Source: Saprospirales bacterium (lineage in GTDB: Bacteria > Bacteroidota > Bacteroidia > Chitinophagales > Saprospiraceae). Taken from it: DNA of 54,499 nt. How positions within the stretch are numbered: position 1 is the stretch's first letter; each line of letters starts with the position of its first letter. The translations under genes and the position numbers were made by a program. Positions 35,473-44,400 of the stretch are shown piece by piece. The stretch covers positions 1-54,499 of the forward strand of contig REEO01000062.1 in the NCBI GenBank assembly GCA_007695035.1. The letters run 5' to 3'. Below the pieces are notes generated by a model. The model was not told where the DNA came from. It did not search any database and saw nothing but the letters and a program-made list of their open reading frames with translations.

Positions 35473-36387
35473 ATGTCACTTCTGGCTGTTGGTACGGTTG
35501 CAATTGATACGATAGAAACTCCTCAGGGAAAGGTTGACAGAGTGGTGGGGGGAGCTGCCACTTACATTGCATGGGGAGCATCGTATTTCACAAAAGATAT
35601 ACGCATAGTCTCCATCATTGGGGAAGATTTTCCCCAGAGTGAGTTGGAACTGCTCAAAAAACGCGGCGTGGACACCTCGGGTATCCATCTGGTGAAAGGT
35701 GGAAAATCCTTTTTTTGGGCCGGAAAATACCATCAGGACTTAAACACACGCGACACCCTGGAAACGCAACTCAACGTACTCGGTGATTTTGACCCGGTAA
35801 TCCCGGATGAGTACAAAAAGAGCAAGTACCTTATGCTCGGAAACCTCACGCCCTCAGTACAAAAAGCCGTGCTGGACCAAATGAAAACACGTCCTGAAAT
35901 CATCGCTATGGATACGATGAATTTCTGGATGGATACAGCCATGGATGAACTTAAAGAAGTAATATCGAGGGTGGACCTGCTCACAATCAATGATGAAGAA
36001 GCCAGACAGCTCTCCGGTGAACATTCACTCGCCAAAGCAGCCAGGGCTATTTTACGGATGGGCCCAAGATATTTGATCATAAAAAAGGGAGAGCATGGGG
36101 CCTTACTTTTTGACAACAACAATGTCTTTTTTGCACCCGCTCTTCCGCTGTACGAAGTTTTTGACCCCACAGGCGCAGGTGATACCTTTGCCGGGGGTAT
36201 GATGGGTTATCTTGCCGGAGCAGGGGAAATTCATTTTGAAAACCTAAAACGGGCTATAATTACCGGTTCGGCCATGGCTTCATTTTGTGTGGAAAAATTC
36301 AGTATTGACCGATTAAAAGAATTGAGCCAGGAGGACATTGAAGATCGCCTGGATGAATTTGTAAAACTGGTGCATTTCGAACTCTGA
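35473..36387 (+). CDS. PfkB/ribokinase-family sugar kinase
   Basis: A 304-residue cytoplasmic kinase of the ribokinase fold. N-terminal LAVGTVAIDTIETPQG and GGAATYIAWGASYF match PfkB signature 1 with the substrate-binding Gly-Gly; the C-terminal signature FDPTGAGDTFAGGMMGYL (about residues 226-243) contains the catalytic-base Asp and the anion hole. LTINDEEARQLSG is also typical. Carbohydrates or nucleosides are the usual substrates; none can be assigned here. Short leader and convergent with rlmN 22 bases away. Confidence 0.88.
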   Translation: MSLLAVGTVAIDTIETPQGKVDRVVGGAATYIAWGASYFTKDIRIVSIIGEDFPQSELELLKKRGVDTSGIHLVKGGKSFFWAGKYHQDLNTRDTLETQLNVLGDFDPVIPDEYKKSKYLMLGNLTPSVQKAVLDQMKTRPEIIAMDTMNFWMDTAMDELKEVISRVDLLTINDEEARQLSGEHSLAKAARAILRMGPRYLIIKKGEHGALLFDNNNVFFAPALPLYEVFDPTGAGDTFAGGMMGYLAGAGEIHFENLKRAIITGSAMASFCVEKFSIDRLKELSQEDIEDRLDEFVKLVHFEL

Positions 36388-36408
36388 GACGGATTTCCGA
36401 CCACCCAA

Positions 36409-37446
36409 TCAATTCTTATTGGCCAGTTGGCCACAGGCGGCATCGATATCCTTACCCCGACTACGCCTTACGGTTACTCTGACACCCCGGTCCACCAGTA
36501 TCCCGGCAAATCTGTCCAGCCTGTCCTCGTCTGACTTTATAAAATCAAGCCCCTCCACAGGGTTGTATTCAATTATATTAACCCTTACAGGAAAATTGGT
36601 GCAGAGTTTTGCGAGTTGTTTAGCATCTTCTTCTGAGTCGTTGAATTCGTGAAATGCAATGTACTCGTAGCTAATCCTGTTGCCCGTTTTCCGGTGAAAA
36701 TAGGTAAGGGCTTCCATCAGGCTTTCGAGATCGTTTTGTTCATTGATAGCCATGATTTCATTCCGCTTTTCATCATTGGCAGCGTGAAGACTCAGGGCCA
36801 GATTAAACCTCACTTCATCGTCAGCCAGTTTCTTAATCATTTTCGCTATCCCTGCTGTGCTGACGGTAATTCTCCTTGGTGACATATTGATGCCATCCGG
36901 GGCGGTGATGCGATCGATGCTCTTCATGACCTCTCTGTAAGTGAGCAGTGGTTCCCCCATTCCCATGTACACGATATTAGTCAGGGGGTGTCCAAAAATC
37001 TCAAGCGACTGTTTGTTGACTTCAAAAAATTGATCCACTATTTCTCCGGCGGACAAGTTTCTCACACGTTTCATGCGCCCCGTAGCGCAAAAGGAGCAAC
37101 TCAAACTACAACCCACCTGACAGCTCACACAAAGGGTAAACCTCCTGTCATCCGGTACCGGAATTAACACGGCCTCCACAGTGGCGCCATCTACGAGCTT
37201 GAAAGCACTTTTCACGGTTCCATCACTGCTGTTTTGAATATTGGAAACTATGGCTTTGTCGATTTCAAAACCTTCGTTCAGCTCATTTCGCAATGTTTTG
37301 GATAGATTGGTCATCTCCTCAAAACTACTGACTCCCTCTACCCACAACCATCGCCAAACCTGGTCTGCCCTGTATGATGGCTGACCCATGCCTTTGAATA
37401 AATCCCCGAGTTCTTCCCTGTCTAAATCCCTAATTTTTTGCTTCAT
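36409..37446 (-). CDS. rlmN: Dual-specificity 23S rRNA/tRNA adenine-C2 methyltransferase
   Basis: Radical-SAM enzyme that methylates C2 of A2503 in 23S rRNA and A37 in some tRNAs. The 345-residue protein has the Fe-S cluster motif CSLSCSFCATG at about residues 114-124 (CX3CX2C), the RlmN-specific GYLGMGEP-like YMGMGEPLLTY, and the C-terminal DIDAACGQLA with the catalytic Cys (about 339). N-terminal YRADQVWRWLW is also characteristic. The length fits. A candidate -7 (TAACTTTG, minus strand, 37616-37609) is about 160 bases upstream. Confidence 0.96.
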   Translation of the reverse strand: MKQKIRDLDREELGDLFKGMGQPSYRADQVWRWLWVEGVSSFEEMTNLSKTLRNELNEGFEIDKAIVSNIQNSSDGTVKSAFKLVDGATVEAVLIPVPDDRRFTLCVSCQVGCSLSCSFCATGRMKRVRNLSAGEIVDQFFEVNKQSLEIFGHPLTNIVYMGMGEPLLTYREVMKSIDRITAPDGINMSPRRITVSTAGIAKMIKKLADDEVRFNLALSLHAANDEKRNEIMAINEQNDLESLMEALTYFHRKTGNRISYEYIAFHEFNDSEEDAKQLAKLCTNFPVRVNIIEYNPVEGLDFIKSDEDRLDRFAGILVDRGVRVTVRRSRGKDIDAACGQLANKN

Positions 37447-37855
37447 CTATTCATTTATTCCGTGCCAGGCCTTTGGTAACCACCAATTTCTTCTCACAAT
37501 TGATGTCTTCCCGGGCCATTTCACTGATTATTAACTGGCAACAACGGGGGCTTATTTTAAAACCCATTCCGGTGCCGATTCAATGGCGTAACAATACCTG
37601 AAAAAAGGCAAAGTTAAGCATTCCACCTCCACAACATCATCGGAATGTTACAGTTCAATTGAAACTTTGGGATCTGGGGCTATTAACATGGGAACGTAAA
37701 ACAGTAGAAAAAGGAGACAATGGTGTCATTGAAAATGTCTCAAAGCGTTGTGTAAACAAAAAAAGGACTTAAATTGCGGAAAGATTGGGGGCATGCATGC
37801 ATACAATTTGCCTGCGAATCCCTTACTTTGCTATTGATTACGATTCTGTTGAGGA
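37447..37855. other. Divergent intergenic region with candidate rlmN promoter
   Basis: About 410 bases. TAACTTTG on the minus strand (37609-37616) may serve rlmN and a variant TTACTTTG (37823-37830) may serve the histidine kinase gene. A GCATGCATGC palindrome sits at 37791-37800. No protein-like frame. Confidence 0.35.
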
Positions 37856-39031
37856 ATGAAATTGGGTAACATATATCTGAATTACAAGTGGTGGCTCGGG
37901 TTAAGCGGGGTGGTGATTTTGTTCATATCCCTGGTTTATACCAATTATCTGGCCACTCAGTTGGCCGAGGGTGAGAGGGACAAGATTGATTTGATCTCAA
38001 AAGCATTCGAGGCCATAAACCAGGAGGACGACAATCTCGATGCCGATCTCACTTTTCAATCCTACGTCATTGAAAAAAACAGCTCTATTCCGCTGATTCT
38101 CGCAGATGAGAATGACAATATCATTTTTGCTGTTAATTTCAGAGGTGATCGAAACAGCGACATGGAGTATCTGGAGCGCCAACTGGAGCGTATCAGGGCC
38201 GACGGTAACGAGCCTTTTATTATAAATACTGCACAGAGTCCAAGACAGTATATTTACTACAAACACTCCCTGGTATTGCAGTTGCTGACTTATTTCCCAA
38301 TTGTACAAATCATTCTGGTAGGAGCATTTGTTGTTCTGGGTTTCCTAGGCTTTAGTGCTGCCAGGAAAGCAGAGCAAAACAGAGTCTGGGCCGGAATGGC
38401 CAAGGAGACTGCACACCAACTCGGAACCCCCATCAACGCCATTATCGGCTGGATAGAGGTCATGGATTCCATAACGGAAAAAGACGATGAGGACAAACAG
38501 GAAATCATAGAAGAACTCCGCAAGGATGTCAACAGGCTGGAACTGATCGCAGATCGGTTCTCAAAGGTGGGAAGCAGTCCTGAACTAAACAAACAAGACC
38601 TAACGGAGGTAATTCCACCTATAATCGACTACATGAAGAGGCGCGCTCCCAGACAGGTTCAATTCAGATTTGAAATGGACAGTCAGGGAGTTTATACCTC
38701 CAAAATAAACAAACATCTCTTCGAATGGGTGATAGAAAATCTCATAAGAAACTCATTGGATGCCATGGGGGAAAAAGGGTTGATACTTGTGGAGATGAGT
38801 CATCCGGATAAAAGAGTGGTAATAGAAGTATCGGACTCGGGTAAAGGAATCCCCACTGGAAAATTTAAAGAGGTATTCAAACCCGGATTTTCAACCAAAA
38901 AACGCGGTTGGGGGCTGGGACTATCTCTTGCCAGGCGAATTATTGAGGAGTACCACCGGGGAAAAATTTATGTGAAATCATCCACTCCTGACGAAGGCAC
39001 CACCATAGCCATAGAATTGCCCGGGGCTTGA
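37856..39031 (+). CDS. Orphan membrane sensor histidine kinase
   Basis: A 391-residue kinase with a membrane helix at about residues 13-33, an extracytoplasmic sensor domain of about 100 residues, a second helix at about 143-165 and, without a visible HAMP domain, the dimerisation/phosphoacceptor region. The H-box is atypical, MAKETAHQLGTPINAI (His about residue 186), a form common in Bacteroidota. The ATPase domain has the N-box ENLIRNSLDA (about 295), G1 VSDSGKGIP and G2 GWGLGLSLARRI. No response regulator is adjacent, so its partner must be elsewhere. Confidence 0.88.
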   Translation: MKLGNIYLNYKWWLGLSGVVILFISLVYTNYLATQLAEGERDKIDLISKAFEAINQEDDNLDADLTFQSYVIEKNSSIPLILADENDNIIFAVNFRGDRNSDMEYLERQLERIRADGNEPFIINTAQSPRQYIYYKHSLVLQLLTYFPIVQIILVGAFVVLGFLGFSAARKAEQNRVWAGMAKETAHQLGTPINAIIGWIEVMDSITEKDDEDKQEIIEELRKDVNRLELIADRFSKVGSSPELNKQDLTEVIPPIIDYMKRRAPRQVQFRFEMDSQGVYTSKINKHLFEWVIENLIRNSLDAMGEKGLILVEMSHPDKRVVIEVSDSGKGIPTGKFKEVFKPGFSTKKRGWGLGLSLARRIIEEYHRGKIYVKSSTPDEGTTIAIELPGA

Positions 39032-39097
39032 TCCGCCAAATAAAAAATTACCAAGCTGTTGGCTGGTCTGATTTCGCTGTTCTGTTAAAGGATTTAT

Positions 39098-39105
39098 TAA
39101 TTTTG
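39098..39105 (+). promoter_or_regulatory. -7 element of the META-domain lipoprotein gene
   Basis: TAATTTTG matches TAnnTTTG, 41 bases before the ATG at 39147. Confidence 0.5.
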
Positions 39106-39146
39106 CCCCACCTAAATGGCTTGTTTAATAACACAATGATCAAATT

Positions 39147-39611
39147 ATGAAATGGAATGTATTGTTGGCTGTGATTCTTTTGGGGCTCACCGCTTGCGGA
39201 GACAGGCTTTCGCCGGAGGAACAGGAACGCATGTTGATGGATGAACGCTGGCTGCTACAAGAAGTACGAGGTACGGAAAATTACCAAATAGACGAGCACA
39301 GACCAAATCACATTATGTTTCCAACCACTCTGCCTGGAGAGGCCAGAGCCTTTGCAGGTTGCAATACGATAAGTATGCGAATTAACCTGAGCGGCACAGA
39401 TCTTGAAGTGGCGCAAATGATAAGGGGAAGTGAGGAATGCGAGGATATGTTACTGGAGGATAAGTTATATGAAGTCCTCGACGATATGAATGGTTTCAGG
39501 ATATCCAACGGAACCATGGAGTTAAGGCAGGGAAGGAGAACACTGGCCACTTTTGAAAGAGATACCACTGAGTTTTTTCTCCCACAGCGATGGACTCCCG
39601 GTGGGAATTGA
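39147..39611 (+). CDS. META/HslJ-type domain lipoprotein
   Basis: A 154-residue lipoprotein (lipobox LTAC, Cys17). The mature part reads as a META domain: WLLQEVRG, then the conserved core AFAGCNTISMRI (about residues 70-81; 'G-C-N' is the family hallmark), EECEDMLLEDKLYEVLDDM and an ending strand GRRTLATFERD. HslJ-like domains are linked to envelope stress in other bacteria, but the biochemical role is unclear. It has its own -7 element and precedes the glycosyltransferase gene. Confidence 0.75.
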   Translation: MKWNVLLAVILLGLTACGDRLSPEEQERMLMDERWLLQEVRGTENYQIDEHRPNHIMFPTTLPGEARAFAGCNTISMRINLSGTDLEVAQMIRGSEECEDMLLEDKLYEVLDDMNGFRISNGTMELRQGRRTLATFERDTTEFFLPQRWTPGGN

Positions 39612-39664
39612 TACTCATCATCAATCCAGAACCTAAGGGGTCAGTTTTACGTTGAAAAACTGCC

Positions 39665-40648
39665 ATGAAAAAAGCCCTCGTCATACAAACTGCCCACCTT
39701 GGGGATGTTATTTTGTCCACGGCAGTAGTGGAAAAGCTCCACCGCTCATTTGAGGGGATTGAAATCCATTTTTTACTAAAAAAGGGCAATGAGTCGGTAC
39801 TGGCAAACCACCCTAAACTGCAACGAATCTATTGTTTTGACAAAAACTCAAAATGGATTAGTTTTTGGGAATTGCAGTCTGAGATAAAGAAGGAGAAATA
39901 CGACCTGGTAGTCAATTTGCAGCGGTTTTTTACTTCCGGATTGTTCGCCATCATGTCAGGCGCTGAGACGGTTATCGGTTTCGACAAAAATCCACTCTCT
40001 TTTTTTTACCACAAAAAATACGCCCATCGCTTCGAACCGGATAGCATGCTGCACGAGGTCGAGCGAAACCTGATCCTCATATCGGAAATAACAGACGATG
40101 GCTGGGTCCCACCCAAATTGTACCCCTCAGCCGGCGATTATGAAAGAACGGAGCGGGAGGACCCCTACATTTGCATAGCTCCGGCTTCAAAGTGGTTCAC
40201 CAAACAATGGCCAGCCGAAAAATGGATTAAGGCATTAAAACACAGCCCACCGGGCATCGATGTATTGCTTATAGGATCTGAGGAAGACAGGGCTTTATGT
40301 GATCAAATTGAATCGGCAGACACTTCAGGTGCGGTTAAAAACACCGCCGGTCAGTACAGCTTACTTCAGGTCGCTGCACTAATGGATCGAGCGAGGATGA
40401 ATTTCACCAATGACTCTGCGCCCCTCCACATAGCCTCCGCCATGAATGCACCGGTAACAGCCTTGTTTTGTTCCACCATTCCCGGATTTGGCTTTTACCC
40501 TCTCTCTGAGGACTCTCTGGTGCTGGAAACCGACAGGAAACTCTCCTGCCGCCCTTGCGGATTGCACGGAAGAAAAAAATGCCCTGAACAACATTTCAAT
40601 TGCACCGATATTTCGATAAAGGCTGTTGTTGACAGAATGAACCGGTAG
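39665..40648 (+). CDS. Glycosyltransferase family 9, heptosyltransferase-like
   Basis: Predicted ADP-heptose:lipopolysaccharide heptosyltransferase-type enzyme acting on the LPS inner core at the cytoplasmic face. The 327-residue protein starts with the GT9 hallmark KALVIQTAHLGDVILSTAVVEKL (split: QTAHLGDVILSTAVV, residues 8-22), then LVVNLQRFFTSGL, the ICIAPASKWFTKQWPAEKW donor region (about 165-185) and the acceptor/donor block FTNDSAPLHIASAMNAPVTALF (split: NDSAPLHIASAMNAP, about 238-252). A Cys-rich C-terminal CRPCGLHGRKKCPEQHFNC is typical of the family. Exact sugar unknown. Confidence 0.85.
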   Translation: MKKALVIQTAHLGDVILSTAVVEKLHRSFEGIEIHFLLKKGNESVLANHPKLQRIYCFDKNSKWISFWELQSEIKKEKYDLVVNLQRFFTSGLFAIMSGAETVIGFDKNPLSFFYHKKYAHRFEPDSMLHEVERNLILISEITDDGWVPPKLYPSAGDYERTEREDPYICIAPASKWFTKQWPAEKWIKALKHSPPGIDVLLIGSEEDRALCDQIESADTSGAVKNTAGQYSLLQVAALMDRARMNFTNDSAPLHIASAMNAPVTALFCSTIPGFGFYPLSEDSLVLETDRKLSCRPCGLHGRKKCPEQHFNCTDISIKAVVDRMNR

Positions 40649-40730
40649 TTAAAATTATGGAAAACCGACCTGAATCCTTCGCACCAAATCGGGAATTTTT
40701 GAGGCTGAATTTGTGTTACCATAATCGTTT

Positions 40731-41405
40731 ATGATTACAAGAGAAGTACAAATGGAAAAGACCAATCCTACCAAAGAAGCCAGACTCTTTAAGAATGACT
40801 TTTTGAACTCCATGACCAAAACAACCCCGCTGACCAGTGTGGTGGTTTACTTTCCGGTAATAATTGCCCTTCTTTATGTGGCGGTAGTGATCAATGGACT
40901 CCCGGCAGTGACTGTAGCCGGGTTGTTTGTTTTCGCCTTCTTCTTTTGGACACTGGCGGAGTATCTATTGCACCGCTATCTCTTCCATTGGGTCTCCGAC
41001 TCTAAAATTGTAATGCGCATGCACTACCTGATGCACGGCGTACACCACGACCACCCGCGCGATGAGTCCAGATTGCTTATGCCGCCCGTGCCCGGTTTGA
41101 TAATGGCGTCCTTTCTATTCTTAATTTTCTACCTAATCTTCCTACTAATTGGTCAACCACAGCTTAGCTGGGCTTTCTTTCCCGGTTTTTTTGCCGGTTA
41201 TCTGATGTACTCTTTCGTGCACTTCTCGATTCATAAATTCAAGCCACCGGAGTTTCTCAAACCCCTTTGGATACACCACAATTTACACCATTACAAATAC
41301 CCCGACAAAGCCTTTGGAGTGTCCAACACTTTTTGGGATCGCGTTTTTGGTACCATGCCGCCCAAAGACGAGCGACTTGGCAAAAAGACAAGGACGGAAA
41401 AGTAG
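40731..41405 (+). CDS. Fatty acid hydroxylase / sterol desaturase superfamily membrane protein
   Basis: A 224-residue integral membrane diiron enzyme. Four or more membrane helices (about 33-53, 60-78, 120-145 and 150-170) carry the His-box set expected of the family: HRYLFHW (about 83-89), HGVHHDHP (about 102-109), HFSIH and HHNLHHYKYP. The spacing fits the fatty acid 2-hydroxylase (FA2H/Scs7) type, so a role in hydroxylating lipid acyl chains is likely. An alternative start Met is seven codons in. It stands alone between the glycosyltransferase and the giant protein. Confidence 0.82.
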   Translation: MITREVQMEKTNPTKEARLFKNDFLNSMTKTTPLTSVVVYFPVIIALLYVAVVINGLPAVTVAGLFVFAFFFWTLAEYLLHRYLFHWVSDSKIVMRMHYLMHGVHHDHPRDESRLLMPPVPGLIMASFLFLIFYLIFLLIGQPQLSWAFFPGFFAGYLMYSFVHFSIHKFKPPEFLKPLWIHHNLHHYKYPDKAFGVSNTFWDRVFGTMPPKDERLGKKTRTEK

Positions 41406-41454
41406 TCCTCAAACTGGTTCTCTCGTTGCACAGAGTAATATGTACCGGATTTTT

Positions 41455-41462
41455 TACCTTTG
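41455..41462 (+). promoter_or_regulatory. -7 element of the giant modular protein gene
   Basis: TACCTTTG matches TAnnTTTG; transcription from about 41467 leaves 31 bases before the GTG start at 41498. Confidence 0.55.
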
Positions 41463-41497
41463 TCTTGAAAGGCATCTGCTAACAGGGCAATTAAAAA

Positions 41498-44400
41498 GTG
41501 AGAAAATCAGTGGTTTTTGCGACAGGGGATTACTTCATTAAAACAGTGCTGTGCATCTTGTGTACAGTGGTTTTAGCCTGTTTACAACTCTCAGCCCAAT
41601 CCGATAATCTTCTTGACATACCTGAGGTGTGGGGAGCTACAAAACCCCTGGCTGTCATCCAACCGGAGGAGGGCGAGAGAGGACCCGGAATCTGGTTTCA
41701 GCTCAACAGTGATGAAGAGCTTGTACTGGTTCGCTGGGAAATGAGAGATTCCGAAGGAGTGCTTCCAATTGCTTTCAGAGAGACACCGGGAGCTTTGTTT
41801 TTCTTCCCGGAATCCGGCGATTTTGAAGTGCGTGTATCATGGACAGATATATTCGGTAAGACCCATTCCGAGACGATGGGCCTCTCAATAGATGATTCGG
41901 GTACTACTTTTTTCCACTCCACTTTTCCAGGAAAATCATTTAATGTCCAACAGCTTGACTACGTTACTAATATCGATGTCTGGAACCAATTGGAGCTAAC
42001 CGGAGCCCGCTCAAAACCCTTTGCCATTAGAGATATCCCCTGGTATGCACCGGCCTCAGCGGCTGTAGTAGGTGGAGGCGTATGGTTACTGGCTACAGAT
42101 AGAGAAGAAGAGGACCCTCCCATACAACCACCCCCGGATACCACCCCGGCACTGATCGCAAATGACCTACTTGTAGAATTGACCTGCCCGGATGGGGCAG
42201 AAATAAATCCTCTGGAAAACGATGAAGGCGATGGAATGACTGTTACCGATGTAAGTGGATTGACCGATGAAATCGGTACTTTTAATCCCCCGTCCACAAT
42301 AATTATTTTTCCGGGCTTGTCTAAGAGTGTACAATTGACTTATTCAGTTTCCGACAACCACGATCAGAGTGGAACCGCAGCGGTCATTGTGGAAGTACAA
42401 TTGCCTGTGATTGATATTCCGGAGCTTGAAAGGGAAGTAATCGCCGGTGAACAACTCAGCGGTAATGTGCTCGAGGGAGCCTCCTGCAGCGGTTGCGAGG
42501 TGGTTGAATTCTCTCAGGGAATCAGTGGAACCGTCAATATTTCCCCCGATGGCAACTATAATTACGAGTCCGATGGCAATTTCAGCGGATGGGTTGAGGT
42601 GCCGTTTGAGGTGATGGATGAGTGCGGGCAAAGTGCACAGTCGTTAGTGCGTATATGGGTGGAAGCGGTTTGCGATGCCAGATTTCAGGTGGAGAATGCA
42701 GCGGAGGACTGCGGTCTTGAAAATGGCAGGATTAAGGTCACTCCTGAACAGGAAGGGGATTTTCAAATTCGCTGGCAGGATGGTTCAGAAATCTTTGAAA
42801 GAGCCGGACTGAGTTCAGGCAGTTTTTCCTACACTATAACCGATTTGAACAATGATTGCGAATACGAGGGCGAGGTCGAAGTAGAGGAGAATCCCGCGGA
42901 GCACTGGGGTTTGATTTCGACCAGTGCGGGAAATTGTCTCGAAACCCCGGATGCGCAATGGACCTTTGACTTTGATGGGCCGGGTAGCCCGGTGGTAGAA
43001 CTCGAAGGACCGGAAACTAACCTCACAGCCCATTTGCAGGGCTGGTCGGGCGGTTTTTCCCTGACAGAAATATGGGAAGGAGAGTTCTTTCCCGAAGGTG
43101 AATACACCCTCACCGTTTACGATGAAACAGCCGGTGAGGAATGCGCCTCACAACAACAGATAAGCCTTCAAAAATTGCCTCTGGAAATGGTCCTCAATGA
43201 TGTGGAAACTTCTGTTTTGCAAGGAGAAGAAGTGAGTGGCAATCTGCTTTCCAACGACCTTGGAACCGGTTTAGAATTGACTGCAATTGACGACCCCGAT
43301 TTTGGAGAGATTGAGGTGGCAGAAGCCGGAGCTTTTACCTATTGGGCCCCAGAGGACCAAAGCGGAGAAATAGCGATGGAGTACACAGCTGTAGATACCT
43401 GTGGCCAGGAAAAAACAGCACTGCTCAGAATACATGTTCTGCCATGTGATATCGTTGTGGACTTTGAAGTTTCCGAACCCGATTGCGGAGCATCCGATGG
43501 TTCCATCCGCATTGAAACCAATGGTGATGAAAACCTTATTTTCGACTGGTCCAATGGCGGGGACAGCTCTTTTATTGAAAACTTAAACGCCGACACATAC
43601 AGTTTAACAATAACCGATACAGCCACGCAATGCACGGAATCCTACGAATTTGAATTGGATAATCTTCCCCCAGAGGCAGTGAATGACACCTTTGAGGTTT
43701 TTATAACTGACACCCTGGTTTCCAATATTATAAGTAACGACATTGGGCACATACTATCAATAGAATCCCACAGTGAGCCTCAAGAAGGAAGCCTTGAACT
43801 GGATTCCACCGGGGAAATTATCTACGTTCCCGGGGAAAATTTTGTCGGAGAAGTTGATTTTTTCTATGTGCTGTTGGACAGTTGCGGGGGAACAGATACC
43901 GGGCTGGTTTTTATTGAAATACTGCCGGTTGAGTGCGAGCGAGAATATGAAATAACCGCGGATACGGCAGACTGTGGAATTTCCAATGGAGCTGCCTATT
44001 TTGTGATTGAAACACCCTGCGACTACGAATTGATTTGGCACGATGAAAGTTCAGCGGACAGTCTTAAAGAACAAACCGCTGGAGACTATGAACTGGTACT
44101 TATTTTATCTGGCGAGGGATTTGAATCCGACACCATCACCATTCCATACACAATTCCAGAAAGGGCACCGAAGTATATTGAGTCCTTTAGTGTGGAGGAT
44201 CCCACCTGTATCGATGAGGGTGAGATAAACCTGGATTTGACCAGTCCCGGGGAAGGGGATTTTGAATTGACTGTCGAGGGTCCGGAGGAGAGCACTGTTA
44301 TAGAAACGACGGAAAGTAGAATTGCACTTTCAGAATTTCTTCAGACAGGCCCGGGCGAATACCTCATTGTAGTTCGCGATATATCCCTTGAATGCGAACA

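Noticed and set aside
37791-37800. GCATGCATGC palindrome
   Set aside because: A simple alternating repeat with no positional support.
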